A stretch of DNA of 64,000 bases from Streptomyces sp. CBMA123. Its GTDB lineage: Bacteria > Actinomycetota > Actinomycetes > Streptomycetales > Streptomycetaceae. Under the pieces are notes generated by a model, which saw nothing but the letters and a program-made list of their open reading frames with translations, searched no databases and had not been told where the DNA came from. Within the stretch, counting starts at the first letter, position 1; each line of letters begins with the position of its first letter. Below, piece by piece: positions 9,075 through 17,069 of the stretch. Position numbers and translations under genes: made by a program. Location of the stretch: the NCBI RefSeq assembly GCF_014596465.1, contig NZ_MECK01000035.1, positions 1 to 64,000 on the forward strand. The letters run 5' to 3'.

Positions 9075-9980
9075 TTGACTGAGCAGTTGCGACTGATGGC
9101 GGTGCACGCCCACCCGGACGACGAGTCCAGCAAGGGCGCGGCCACCATGGCCATGTACATCGAGCAGGGTGTGGACGTGCTCGTGGCCACCTGCACGGGG
9201 GGCGAGCGCGGGTCGGTTCTCAACCCCAAGCTCCAGGGGGACCCGTACATCGAGGCGAACATCCACGAGGTGCGCCGCAAGGAGATGGACGAGGCGCGGG
9301 CGATCCTCGGCATCAAGCAGGCCTGGCTGGGCTTCGTCGACTCCGGCCTGCCGGAGGGCGACCCGCTGCCCCCGCTGCCCGAGGGCTGCTTCGCCCTGCA
9401 GGACGTCAAGGAGGCGGCCGAGCCGCTGGTCCGGCTGATCCGCGAGTTCAAGCCGCAGGTCATCACGACCTACGACGAGAACGGCGGCTACCCGCACCCG
9501 GACCACATCATGACCCACAAGATCACCATGCTGGCCTTCGACGCCGCCGGTGACCCGGACGCCTACCCCGAGGCCGGCGAGCCCTGGCAGCCGCTCAAGC
9601 TCTACTACAACCACGGCTTCCCGATGGGCCGCATCCGCGCCCTGCACCAGTACCTCACCGAGCACGGCCACGACTCCCCGTACGGTGAGTGGATCGCCGG
9701 CTGGGAGAAGAGCGGCCGCAAGGAGCGCGAGATCACCACCCGGGTGCGCTGCGACGACTGGTTCGAGACCCGCGACCGCGCCCTGATCGCCCACGCCACC
9801 CAGATCGACCCGGACGGCCCGTGGTTCCGCGTCCCGCTCGACGTCCAGCGCGAGGTCTGGCCCACCGAGGACTACGAACTCGCCCGTACCCTGATCGACG
9901 TGGACCTCCCGGAGGACGACCTGTTCGCCGGACTGCGCACCCCCAGCCTGGCGGCCGAAGCCGCCGACGCGCGCGACTGA
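9075..9980 (+). CDS. mca: Mycothiol S-conjugate amidase
   Basis: A 301-aa zinc amidase that cleaves mycothiol S-conjugates to mercapturic acids for detoxification in actinobacteria. The LmbE/PIG-L zinc motifs are HAHPDDES near the N-terminus and YPHPDHIMTH mid-protein, and TCTGGERGS is also typical. I prefer the TTG start at 9075, which is preceded by GGAAGGAACG and gives the family N-terminus TEQLRLMAVHAHPDD; an ATG at 9054 would swallow that ribosome site. A small membrane-protein gene follows 48 bp downstream. Confidence 0.94.
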   Translation: MTEQLRLMAVHAHPDDESSKGAATMAMYIEQGVDVLVATCTGGERGSVLNPKLQGDPYIEANIHEVRRKEMDEARAILGIKQAWLGFVDSGLPEGDPLPPLPEGCFALQDVKEAAEPLVRLIREFKPQVITTYDENGGYPHPDHIMTHKITMLAFDAAGDPDAYPEAGEPWQPLKLYYNHGFPMGRIRALHQYLTEHGHDSPYGEWIAGWEKSGRKEREITTRVRCDDWFETRDRALIAHATQIDPDGPWFRVPLDVQREVWPTEDYELARTLIDVDLPEDDLFAGLRTPSLAAEAADARD

Positions 9981-10028
9981 CCCACCCCCGACGGCCCGGC
10001 TCGGCGTGAGCCGGGCCACCATAGAGAT

Positions 10029-10220
10029 ATGAGTGCCCCCGTGAACCTCATCCACATCGCCGCTGACCTCGCCGTCGACGACGCCAAGGTCACCCCCGGT
10101 CTCCTCGGCTTCGTCGTCTTCGCCGCCCTCGGCGTGGCGACGTGGTTCCTGGCCAAGTCGATGAACCGGCAGTTCAAGAAGGTCGACTTCACGGAGGAGC
10201 CGGAGGCCCCCAAGGAGTGA
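10029..10220 (+). CDS. Small single-pass membrane protein following mca
   Basis: A 63-aa protein with one transmembrane helix (about 24-43, LLGFVVFAALGVATWFLAKS), a basic juxtamembrane segment and an acidic tail. Proteins of this size and pattern commonly follow mca in streptomycetes. Function is unknown. Downstream, where a DUF255 gene would be expected, only a decayed fragment of one is found. Confidence 0.8.
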   Translation: MSAPVNLIHIAADLAVDDAKVTPGLLGFVVFAALGVATWFLAKSMNRQFKKVDFTEEPEAPKE

Positions 10221-10394
10221 CCCTGCGGGCCTGCGGGCCTGCGGGCTTCGCGCGTTTGCGAGCTCCGGGCTCTCGGGCGGGGGGGTGACGACAGTCGGAC
10301 CGGCTTGGGGGAAGCCGGTCCGGCGGGCCGTGCGCCTCGGCCCGGCCGGGGCGGCCTGACGGGTGTGGGGCGTCCGATGCGGGGGATGGGGCGG

Positions 10395-10527
10395 CGCCGA
10401 ACCGTCTCGCGGACGCGACCTCGCCGTGCCTGCTGCGGCATGCCGAGAACCCGGTCGACTGGTGGCCCCGGAGGCCCGAGGCGTTCGAGGAGGCGCGGCG
10501 GCGTGGGGTGCCGGTGCTGCTGATCCC
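10395..10527 (+). pseudogene. Degenerate 5' fragment of a DUF255 (YyaL-type) gene
   Basis: About 130 bp closely matches the 5' end of the DUF255 gene at 14,368 ([10 protein letters not shown] through RRGVPVLL). The ATG is lost and substitutions change conserved residues (Y to C, Q to R, W to R, E to R). Similarity ends abruptly after GVPVLL. The rest of the 10,221-10,681 gap contains a short GCGGGCCT repeat and no convincing gene. The fragment sits where the intact gene would be expected, right after the mca cluster. Confidence 0.75.
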
Positions 10528-10681
10528 GGCCCGTGCCGGCGAGGTACGCGGCCTTCGGTGTCGATGTCCGGGGCAAGCCGGAGCCGCTTCGACTCGAATC
10601 CCGCTGCGGCCGGGTGGGTGAGCCGGCGCATCCGGAGGACGCGGCGAACGCGTGGCCGGCGATCGTTCCTCTCACCCTGCC

Positions 10682-11368
10682 CTACCGTCTACGCGGCACG
10701 AGTCCGGTCTCGTAGGCGATGATCGCCAGGTGGACGCGGTCCCGGGCTTCGAGCTTGGCGAACAGACGCGCGACATGCGTCTTCGCCGTCGCCGCGCTGA
10801 TCACCAACCGCTCGGCTATCTCAGCGTTCGACAGGCCCTGTCCGACCAGTGCCAGCACCTCGCGCTCCCGGTCGGTGATCCCCGCGATGAGACGTGAGTC
10901 CGGGTCGGGCTCGGTGTCCGGTGCGGGGGCCACGGGGGTGGCGGAGGTTCCGGCGAAGTCCGCGATCAGCCGACGGGTCACGCTCGGCGCGATCAACGCG
11001 TCGCCGGCCGCCACCACGCGGATCGCGTCCAGGATCGCGTCCAGGGTCATGCTCTTGAGCAGGAATCCGCTGGCCCCGGCGCGCAGTGCGCCGTAGACGT
11101 ACTCGTCGTCGTCGAAGGTCGTCAGCACCAGCACCTTGGGCGGGTCCGGTTCGGCGGTCGCCTGCCGGGTCGCCTCGATCCCGTCCATGCCCGGCATCCG
11201 GATGTCCATCACCACGACGTCCGGCCGCAGCTCACGCACCAGGCGCACCGCCTCGCGGCCGTCGCCGGCCTCGCCGACCACCTCCAGGTCGTCGGTGTCG
11301 CCGATCAGGATCCCGAGTCCGACCAGCATCAGCGGCTGGTCATCGACCAGCAGTACCCGCACGCTCAT
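10682..11368 (-). CDS. NarL/LuxR-family response regulator
   Basis: A 228-aa regulator. The receiver domain has the acidic pair VDD (8-10), phospho-acceptor D55 in VVMDIRMPG, Thr in VLTTFDD and Lys in FLLKSM. The LuxR-type HTH spans about 165-220 (LTDREREVL-like start, GLSNAEIAERLVISAATAKTH). Its start overlaps the stop of the kinase gene by 4 bp (ATGA), so the pair is co-translated. Such pairs often control a nearby ABC transporter; a decayed transporter gene lies divergently upstream. Confidence 0.93.
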   Translation of the reverse strand: MSVRVLLVDDQPLMLVGLGILIGDTDDLEVVGEAGDGREAVRLVRELRPDVVVMDIRMPGMDGIEATRQATAEPDPPKVLVLTTFDDDEYVYGALRAGASGFLLKSMTLDAILDAIRVVAAGDALIAPSVTRRLIADFAGTSATPVAPAPDTEPDPDSRLIAGITDREREVLALVGQGLSNAEIAERLVISAATAKTHVARLFAKLEARDRVHLAIIAYETGLVPRRR

Positions 11369-12579
11369 GCCGGGAGCCTAGCCGCCACCCGGAATCCGCC
11401 CTCCGGACGCCGGCCCGCGCTGAACTGGCCGGACAGCAACGTCACTCGCTCGCGCATGCCGAGCAGGCCGAAGCCGCTCCCGCCGGCCGCCGCCGAGAGC
11501 CTCGGACGGCCGGGCCCGTCGGGACCGTCGTCCCCGTCGTCCACCACCTCGATCGTCACTCCTGCCGGCTCGTATCCGACCGCGACCCGGCACGTCCGCG
11601 CACCGGAATGCCGCACCACGTTCGTCACCGACTCCTGGACGATCCGGAACGCCGCCAGCTCGATCTCCGGCGGCAGCGGACGCCGCTCGCCCCGCCAGGC
11701 CACGTGGACCCGCACCCCGGCGTCGGCCGTGCGTTCGGCGAGCTGCGGGAGATCGGCCAGGCTGCCGGCCGGTGCCAGCGGAGCGGCCTGCGGCATGGCG
11801 TCGTCCGGCTCGGCACGGCGGAGCGCCCCGAGCATGCGCTGCAGTTCGAGCAGCGTCTGGCGGCTGGTGGACTCGATGCCGGTCAGCGCCTGCCGTGTCT
11901 GCTCGGGCTTGGTGTCCACGACCCGCGCCGCCGCTCCCGACAGCACCGTGATGATCCCGATGCTGTGCGCGACGCTGTCGTGCAGTTCGCGGGCGATCCG
12001 CAGCCGCTCGGCCATGACGACGCGGGCCGCCCTCTGCTCATGCAAGGCTTCGAGGTATTCACGGCGTTTGCGATACACCCCCCCGATGACCCACGCGACC
12101 GCGAGCCACAACGCGTACTGCCCGGCCCACCCGGCCGCCTCGCCGACGGAGCCCTCGGGGTTGACGTGGGTGAAGTTGACGAAGGCGGCCGCGACGGCCG
12201 CGACGGAGCCGACGGCGGCAGCCTTCGGCCGCCGGACGGCGAGGTACCCGCCCAAGGCGATGAGCAGGATGAACACGGTCAAAGGCCGCGCGCCGAAGAT
12301 GTCGCTGAGGGCTGCTTCGCCCAGGACCGCCGCGAAGACCGCCGCCGGCAGACGGTGCACCAGCAGAACCGGAAGGGCGAGCACGACGCACAGGCCGACC
12401 GTCTGGAAGGGCCCGAGGCCGGGAAACCAGAACAGGCCGTCGAAGTACCGAGCCTCAGGGACCGGCATCGTGAAGCAGAGCATCAGCGCGTAAAAGCAGG
12501 CGGTGGCCAACACCACGGCCTGTGGCCTCAGCCAGGTCACGCGCTTCGATGTCGGCAGACGCCGGAGAAGCTCATCCAT
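11365..12579 (-). CDS. NarL-type sensor histidine kinase
   Basis: A 404-aa membrane kinase. Four to six hydrophobic segments occupy residues about 20-170. The dimerisation/phosphotransfer motif RIARELHDSVAHSIG has the acceptor at H200, and an HATPase_c domain follows with N-box VQESVTNVVRHSG and G-box GSGFGLLGMRERV. It partners the overlapping response regulator. I start it at ATG 12579; the frame is open much further upstream but the extension looks non-coding. Confidence 0.92.
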   Translation of the reverse strand: MDELLRRLPTSKRVTWLRPQAVVLATACFYALMLCFTMPVPEARYFDGLFWFPGLGPFQTVGLCVVLALPVLLVHRLPAAVFAAVLGEAALSDIFGARPLTVFILLIALGGYLAVRRPKAAAVGSVAAVAAAFVNFTHVNPEGSVGEAAGWAGQYALWLAVAWVIGGVYRKRREYLEALHEQRAARVVMAERLRIARELHDSVAHSIGIITVLSGAAARVVDTKPEQTRQALTGIESTSRQTLLELQRMLGALRRAEPDDAMPQAAPLAPAGSLADLPQLAERTADAGVRVHVAWRGERRPLPPEIELAAFRIVQESVTNVVRHSGARTCRVAVGYEPAGVTIEVVDDGDDGPDGPGRPRLSAAAGGSGFGLLGMRERVTLLSGQFSAGRRPEGGFRVAARLPA

Positions 12580-12642
12580 ACGGAGATCGTATTCAGCGGC
12601 TCCGGCTCCACGCGTCGCCCCGGGGATGTACGCGGGGTACAC

Positions 12643-12663
12643 CCCCGGGCCGAAGGCCCGGGG
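12643..12663. other. 9-bp GC-rich hairpin in the kinase/ABC-relic divergent region
   Basis: CCCCGGGCC, a GAA loop and the exact complement lie about 60 bp from both divergent starts. It could be an operator or attenuator. No better evidence for either was seen. Confidence 0.4.
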
Positions 12664-12721
12664 AACGGTGACATCCGCCGGCCGACGCGACGGATCACGC
12701 TCTGTTCGTAGGTTCGTGGCC

Positions 12722-13018
12722 ATGACGAACACACCGATGATCGATCTTCGCGACAGGACGAAGAAGTGCGACGGCGGCCCGCCCGCGCCGGCCGGTGTGG
12801 CCTTGTCCACGACGATGCGGATGGTCCTGGGCCCGGACGCGCCCGATTCCGGCGCCCCTTTCGCCGATGGACGCCCCCGCACCAGGCGCTGCGACCCGCT
12901 CGAGCAGGTCTGGGCGCCCGTGGATGCCACCGCGACGAACCCGTCGCTCGAGCGCCGCGCACCGCACGTCCCGGCCGCAAGTGGCCTGGCATCACTGTGC
13001 TCTGAACCAGCGAGGTGA
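12722..13018 (+). pseudogene. Decayed ABC transporter ATPase, Walker A deleted
   Basis: The 98-codon frame begins MTNTPMIDLRDRTKKCDGG and continues directly into STTMRMVLGPDAPDSG. In intact ABC-2 exporter ATPases these two segments flank the GxxGxGK P-loop, so about 20-25 residues including Walker A are missing, and no signature or Walker B follows. Later residues (VDATATNP, VPAASG) still echo the family. It is divergent from the two-component system, the usual arrangement for a kinase-regulated exporter. I read it as a dead gene. Confidence 0.65.
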
Positions 13019-13077
13019 CGGCCGTTTCCGGCCTGTCCGGCATCCTGCGCCGCCATGTTGGCGGGTTCTCCGCGGGC

Positions 13078-13584
13078 ATGAAGCGGGGCCTGGAATGGCG
13101 GACCACCAACACGATCGATGTGCTCGGCAGCGCTGACCACGTGGGCTGGTCGGCGGTGCCGGACAGACCCGGTACCCGAAGCCCGCGACGTCTCGGCAGG
13201 GCCTTCGCCACCGTGGGCCTGATGATGATCCCGTGGGTTCTCTATCTGTCGATGTCCTTGCCGAAGCAGGCGATGGATGGTCACTGGGCCCTGGACTGGG
13301 TCGTTCTGGACAGTTGCGAGGCACTGGCCTTGTTCGCCACCGGTCGATTCCTGAAGCGGGCGGATAACCGCTGCACGCTGACCGCCACAGCGGCCGCTGC
13401 GCTCTTCCTGACGGACGCCTGGTTCGACGTCACCGCGGCGACACCCGGGGGCGCGTTGGCTGTCGCGATCGTCATGGCCGTATGCGCCGAAATTCCCGTC
13501 GCCATCGTGTGCACCGTCTTGGCCTTACGGCTGATCCGCCACCCATTCCCGCAGTCCGAAACCACTGAACAGGAATCACCGTGA
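13078..13584 (+). CDS. Small polytopic membrane protein
   Basis: A 168-aa protein with four hydrophobic segments (about 43-58, 72-88, 100-118 and 122-150) separated by short charged loops. I do not recognise the family. The start is uncertain: ATG 13078 is chosen, but GTG 13015 would overlap the stop of the ABC relic. Its stop overlaps the GTG of the downstream methyltransferase (GTGA), so the two are coupled. Confidence 0.65.
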   Translation: MKRGLEWRTTNTIDVLGSADHVGWSAVPDRPGTRSPRRLGRAFATVGLMMIPWVLYLSMSLPKQAMDGHWALDWVVLDSCEALALFATGRFLKRADNRCTLTATAAAALFLTDAWFDVTAATPGGALAVAIVMAVCAEIPVAIVCTVLALRLIRHPFPQSETTEQESP

Positions 13585-14255
13585 ACGCCACTATCAGTCG
13601 GATGCCGAACCGTACCCACCCGACACGCCACACCAAGATCGCGGCGGCGGCCGGTGTCGCTGCTTTGACGGCGGGAGCCTTGTGGTTCACCGATCAGGCA
13701 CCCTACCCATACGCGCAGCGTCGACTGCTCGATATTCAGCTTCCATTCCTGACCAAGACGGATCTGGACTCGATGCTCCAGCCGCGAGCAGGAGAACGCA
13801 TCCTGGAACTGGGCCCGGGCACCGGCCTGCAAGCGTTGCACGTCGCACCACAGTTGGGCCCGAGCGGACGCCTGGACATCGTGGACATCCAGCAGGAAAT
13901 GCTGGACCACGTCATGACACAGGCAGAGCGGGGTGACATCTCCACGATCCACCCGCACCGCGCGGACGCTCGTGAACTGCCCTTCGAGGACCACAGCTTC
14001 GACGCGGTCTATTTGGTCACCGCTCTTGGCGAGATCCCTGAACCGGAGCGAGTGCTGAGCGCGGCGACCCGCGTACTGAGGCCCGGCGGGCGATTGGTGG
14101 TGGGCGAGTTCTTCGACCGGCACTGGATCTCGTTCGGCCGCCTGCACCGGATGGCCGACCAGAACGGCCTGCACTTCACCGCGCGTCGTGGGCCCAGCTT
14201 GGCGTACATGGCCCGATTCCGCCCGTGCGGACGCACGGCGGCCACCAGAGGCTAG
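13581..14255 (+). CDS. Class I SAM-dependent methyltransferase with N-terminal membrane segment
   Basis: A 224-aa protein. A hydrophobic helix lies at about 19-40, then the SAM-binding motif [12 protein letters not shown], acidic motif [11 protein letters not shown], and post-motif segments [14 protein letters not shown] and [13 protein letters not shown] typical of UbiE/COQ5-like enzymes. The GTG start overlaps the stop of the membrane-protein gene. A membrane-bound or lipophilic substrate is plausible but inferred. Confidence 0.85.
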   Translation: MNATISRMPNRTHPTRHTKIAAAAGVAALTAGALWFTDQAPYPYAQRRLLDIQLPFLTKTDLDSMLQPRAGERILELGPGTGLQALHVAPQLGPSGRLDIVDIQQEMLDHVMTQAERGDISTIHPHRADARELPFEDHSFDAVYLVTALGEIPEPERVLSAATRVLRPGGRLVVGEFFDRHWISFGRLHRMADQNGLHFTARRGPSLAYMARFRPCGRTAATRG

Positions 14256-14367
14256 CTGCTGCAGCAGCCGACCAAGCGCCTGCTTCGGCGGATGCGCACC
14301 TTCGACACCAATCCGGGGATCAGCCACCAGTCCGTTCCGTGGCCCCGGATACGGGAGGATGGGGGGC

Positions 14368-14556
14368 ATGCCGAACCGTCTCGCGGACGCGACCTCGCCG
14401 TACCTGCTGCAGCATGCCGAGAACCCGGTCGACTGGTGGCCCTGGGGGCCCGAGGCGTTCGAGGAGGCGGAGCGGCGTGGGGTGCCGGTACTGCTGAGTG
14501 TCGGGTACGCCGCCTGTCACTGGTGCCAGTGTACGTATAGAAGCAAGAGCCTCTGA
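14368..14556 (+). pseudogene. DUF255 (YyaL/SPATA20-type thioredoxin-domain) gene truncated by the integrated element
   Basis: ATG 14368 follows a GGAGGATGGGGGG leader and opens the typical N-terminus ([20 protein letters not shown], then [13 protein letters not shown]). The protein reaches the redox motif CHWC and then switches to QCTYRSKSL and a stop. Intact family members exceed 600 residues and continue CHWCHVMAHESF, so only about 53 native residues remain. The break marks the left end of the integrated element. The rest of the gene should lie beyond the element's right end. Confidence 0.88.
14518..14531. other. Putative attL crossover site
   Basis: At the point where host similarity ends the sequence is CACTGG-TG-CCAGTG, a perfect 6-bp inverted repeat around a 2-bp centre. 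A short dyad round a central dinucleotide is how serine integrases organise their crossover sites. The left half encodes the host CHWC codons; the right half is partly element-derived. No integrase is in the window, so this is inference. Confidence 0.5.
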
Positions 14557-14583
14557 CCTGGCACGTTTCCAAGGAGTATTGGC

Positions 14584-14733
14584 GTGGACACGTACGATGA
14601 GCAGCTGGGTAGGGACATAGACGCCTGGGTCGAGGAGCAGCTGGCCGCCTCGCCCAAGTGGGCACCCGAGCGCTACGCCGCCATTCGGCAGCATTTGGAA
14701 GGCAGCGAACCCGCTGCCGCTGCTGACGAGTAA
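14584..14733 (+). CDS. 49-aa acidic protein at the element's left end
   Basis: A GTG start with AAGGAG 8 nt upstream opens a 49-residue frame starting VDTYDEQLGRDIDAWVEEQL. It is acidic and helical with an Ala/Glu tail. Short ORFs of this kind occur near the ends of some streptomycete integrative elements, which is my reason for calling it despite its length; its role is unknown. It starts about 55 bp after the putative crossover site. Confidence 0.65.
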   Translation: MDTYDEQLGRDIDAWVEEQLAASPKWAPERYAAIRQHLEGSEPAAAADE

Positions 14734-14844
14734 GGCGGCGGGACCGCAGATCGTGGCTCACGAGAGTGGTGCCGTGTGCGCGGGCCTACCAGTCGGCGCA
14801 CACGGCATCGCTCTGGCCGACAAGGAAGATCAGGTGGGACGGGG

Positions 14845-15963
14845 TCAGTCTGTCCGGGGCCTCTCAGCCTGCCGCGAGGAGCTGCCCGCGGCTGCCGTCC
14901 CGGCGCCGGCCGTCTTCATCGCCTCAACCCACGAGCGGACTGCGTCACTGTTGACCTCCTCTACGGGATAGTCGCGGGTTCGCGCCACGGTGCGCGCGCC
15001 GGGCGACCAGTCGGTTGTCGCGACCAGCAAGCCCTTGGTTGCCCCATTCCACTTCACATCTGCGGCCAGGGCTTTGACGACGACCTTCTCGATCTTCCGT
15101 CGCTCTCTCTTGCACTGAATGATGACCAAAGTCGACGGATCGCGTTCAGCGCCGCTTTCCCAAACGCGGATGTCGACTCCATCGTCACCGCGCCCTGGGC
15201 CGAGTTCCACTTCAAACCCGGATCGGTGGAAGTGCTCAGCGATTAGAGCTTCAAACTTCCGCCAGTTGATAAATCCGATTTCCTCGTAGTTCGTGGCAAG
15301 GTAGTTGATGAAGCGCTGATCAATGAATCGTCCGGAGGAGGCCAGGGATGACTCGCTATTGAATAGCTCCGACAGGGTAAGGACGTCGGTCCATGCATTC
15401 TCTCTGAATCGCATGTAGTGATTGATCTTGGCTCGGTTTTCGACCTCGTCAAGGAGGGTGCTCATCACCTCCTTGATCCCGATCTCTTGGGCGGAGCAGA
15501 GGAGACTTCGGCGGTCGATTTTTCTGAGGTCAAGATCCCAAATGTAGGGGCGCCAGTCGTCAACGGACTCATAAGGGCCAAGGTCAGGGCTGCCAAGGGC
15601 CTTCCGAAGGAGAGTCACTGCCTCGATCGACTCCGGATATTCGCTGCACGATACTCTGGCGAAGCCTCTCGGCTGTGCGTGGGGGCCTCTCCGTAGGATT
15701 GACAAAGCGCGCGCCAGGGGCATCTGCGCCCGCCAGGCCCCAAGGGCTCCGAAATGGTCAAGTGCCGAATAGGCGAGACATTCCACCGTTTCGGCGCGGA
15801 CCCGAAAAGGCTCGGTGGTGAGGGCGGGGAAGTAGTCAGCATAACTGCTGGCGTCTGCGGACTTTCGAAGGTCGGAATCCGATACGGCTAATCCGACACT
15901 GCGGCCTACGAGTTCGGTCAGCCAGTCGACCATGCTACGTCCGGTTGTGCTAAATGAACCCAT
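14845..15963 (-). CDS. Mrr-type restriction endonuclease-like protein
   Basis: A 372-aa protein. Residues about 233-335 form a PD-(D/E)XK nuclease domain of the Mrr_cat type: E238 in WRKFEAL, D264 in GDDGVDIRV and Q283-x-K285 in VIIQCKRE. The N-terminal 230 residues are unrecognised and may be a target-recognition or sensing module. Mrr proteins cut modified (often methylated) DNA and need no partner methylase; none is nearby. GC is visibly lower than in neighbouring genes, which suggests recent acquisition. An alternative start is ATG 15933. Confidence 0.8.
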   Translation of the reverse strand: MGSFSTTGRSMVDWLTELVGRSVGLAVSDSDLRKSADASSYADYFPALTTEPFRVRAETVECLAYSALDHFGALGAWRAQMPLARALSILRRGPHAQPRGFARVSCSEYPESIEAVTLLRKALGSPDLGPYESVDDWRPYIWDLDLRKIDRRSLLCSAQEIGIKEVMSTLLDEVENRAKINHYMRFRENAWTDVLTLSELFNSESSLASSGRFIDQRFINYLATNYEEIGFINWRKFEALIAEHFHRSGFEVELGPGRGDDGVDIRVWESGAERDPSTLVIIQCKRERRKIEKVVVKALAADVKWNGATKGLLVATTDWSPGARTVARTRDYPVEEVNSDAVRSWVEAMKTAGAGTAAAGSSSRQAERPRTD

Positions 15964-15975
15964 GGGGCCCGCCGC

Positions 15976-16341
15976 TCAAGAGCGCGATGCGGGCTGGCAT
16001 GGAGCAGTCCACAGCGCGGTCGCAAGTTGAGTCCAGCCGTGATCGGTCTTTGCGTCATTGTGAGCGTCAGCCGCGATCACGAAGCCGTGCTCCTCCAAGG
16101 CCCGCACCGCGGCTTTCCGGGGCAGAGCCGGCACTTCTTCGCCGTCGATGGCGATCAGGAAGCGGCCAGGGTCATCGGGATGGGCCACGACGAAGGCGTC
16201 AATCGGACCGAGGTCGGTTGGCCCAGCCACGGTTTCAGGGCCGGGGGCAACTACGTTCAGCGCCCATCGCCCGCGGAAGCCTGAGACTTCGGCACCGTAG
16301 AGCGTAGGCAGGCCGATGTGGCTGGGATGGACATCGGGCAC
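15976..16341 (-). CDS. Hypothetical protein upstream of the Mrr-like gene
   Basis: A 121-aa protein with an alternating beta-rich pattern (WALNVVAPG, DAFVVAHPDD, RFLIAIDG) and a helical end. The family is not recognised. GTG 16341 is chosen for a GAGGAG 6 nt upstream; an ATG at 16401 has a poorer leader. It ends 12 bp before the Mrr-like gene in the same direction, so the two probably share a transcript. It might modulate the nuclease, but nothing in the sequence shows that. Confidence 0.65.
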   Translation of the reverse strand: MPDVHPSHIGLPTLYGAEVSGFRGRWALNVVAPGPETVAGPTDLGPIDAFVVAHPDDPGRFLIAIDGEEVPALPRKAAVRALEEHGFVIAADAHNDAKTDHGWTQLATALWTAPCQPASRS

Positions 16342-16436
16342 GGAGTACTCCTCTCGTGGCTTCAACACCGCTCCGCCGACCGTAACGCAATGGTGCGACA
16401 TGACTCGGCAGTCTCGGAGGGGCGATCGCCGGGCGG

Positions 16437-17069
16437 TCACCAGAGGCTCAGCGGTCGCCCTTCGGCAATCGCAGCCCGAATCCGCGCAGCGATTCCTGCT
16501 TCGGACTCGCCGCCCGCCAGGCCGGCGCGGATGGCGGCACCGATTGCGCGGGAGCGTCCGGCGGGGCCGCGCAGGTCCGCGAGGGGGCTGCCCGGGTCGC
16601 GCCGCCGGGCCACCCACTCGGCCCGGTTCTCCGCTGCCGTGCCCAGCCGCAGATGTGCCGGCTGCTGGCAGGAGTGGTTGTCGCAGGTATGGCAGACGGT
16701 CAGGTCGGTGCCCCAGGCCAGCCTCGGGATGACGCCGTGCGCGAGCTGGTACCCGTACAGGTGCGCCGGTACCGTGCCCCGCCGAGTCCGGCCAGGCCGC
16801 GAGGTCGCCCGGAAAGTGGCATGCCCGGTACTTGAGATCCCGCCGGTGAAGAACCAGCACCCCTTGGACGGCGCCCGGTAGACCTTCGCCCAGTACCGGG
16901 CCTGTACAGACTTGTCGACCAGCCACGCCGCCCACTCAACCGCCGCTATCCGTACGGGCGTCGGGTCGCCAAGGAGAGAGAGCTGCTCGTCAACGGGAGC
17001 GGGCCCGGAGCCCTTCACCGCAGCGCGCGGGAAGAGTCCGGGCCCGAGGTCGCCGCTCTCAGCCGGCAT
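16437..17069 (-). CDS. HNH endonuclease-like protein
   Basis: A 210-aa protein with the HNH arrangement found in phage and plasmid proteins: GCWFFTGG, then AHLYGYQLAHG, then VCHTCDNHSCQQPAHLRLGT and a trailing EN in AAENRAEW. The C-x2-C...C-x4-H ligands could hold the metal or structural zinc. The start, ATG 17069, lies inside the end of the upstream gene (11-bp overlap), so translation is coupled. It could be a homing or restriction nuclease; the C-terminal 45 residues look like a helical DNA-binding tail. Confidence 0.78.
   Translation of the reverse strand: MPAESGDLGPGLFPRAAVKGSGPAPVDEQLSLLGDPTPVRIAAVEWAAWLVDKSVQARYWAKVYRAPSKGCWFFTGGISSTGHATFRATSRPGRTRRGTVPAHLYGYQLAHGVIPRLAWGTDLTVCHTCDNHSCQQPAHLRLGTAAENRAEWVARRRDPGSPLADLRGPAGRSRAIGAAIRAGLAGGESEAGIAARIRAAIAEGRPLSLW

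Noticed and set aside
14368-14556. A tRNA gene as the attachment site
   Set aside because: No tRNA-like cloverleaf is present at the junction. The interrupted sequence is clearly the DUF255 coding frame.
14753-14775. Continuation of the DUF255 gene (MAHES) inside the element
   Set aside because: The frame reads VAHES but the next residues do not follow the family, and it is 230 bp past the junction. I treat it as coincidence.
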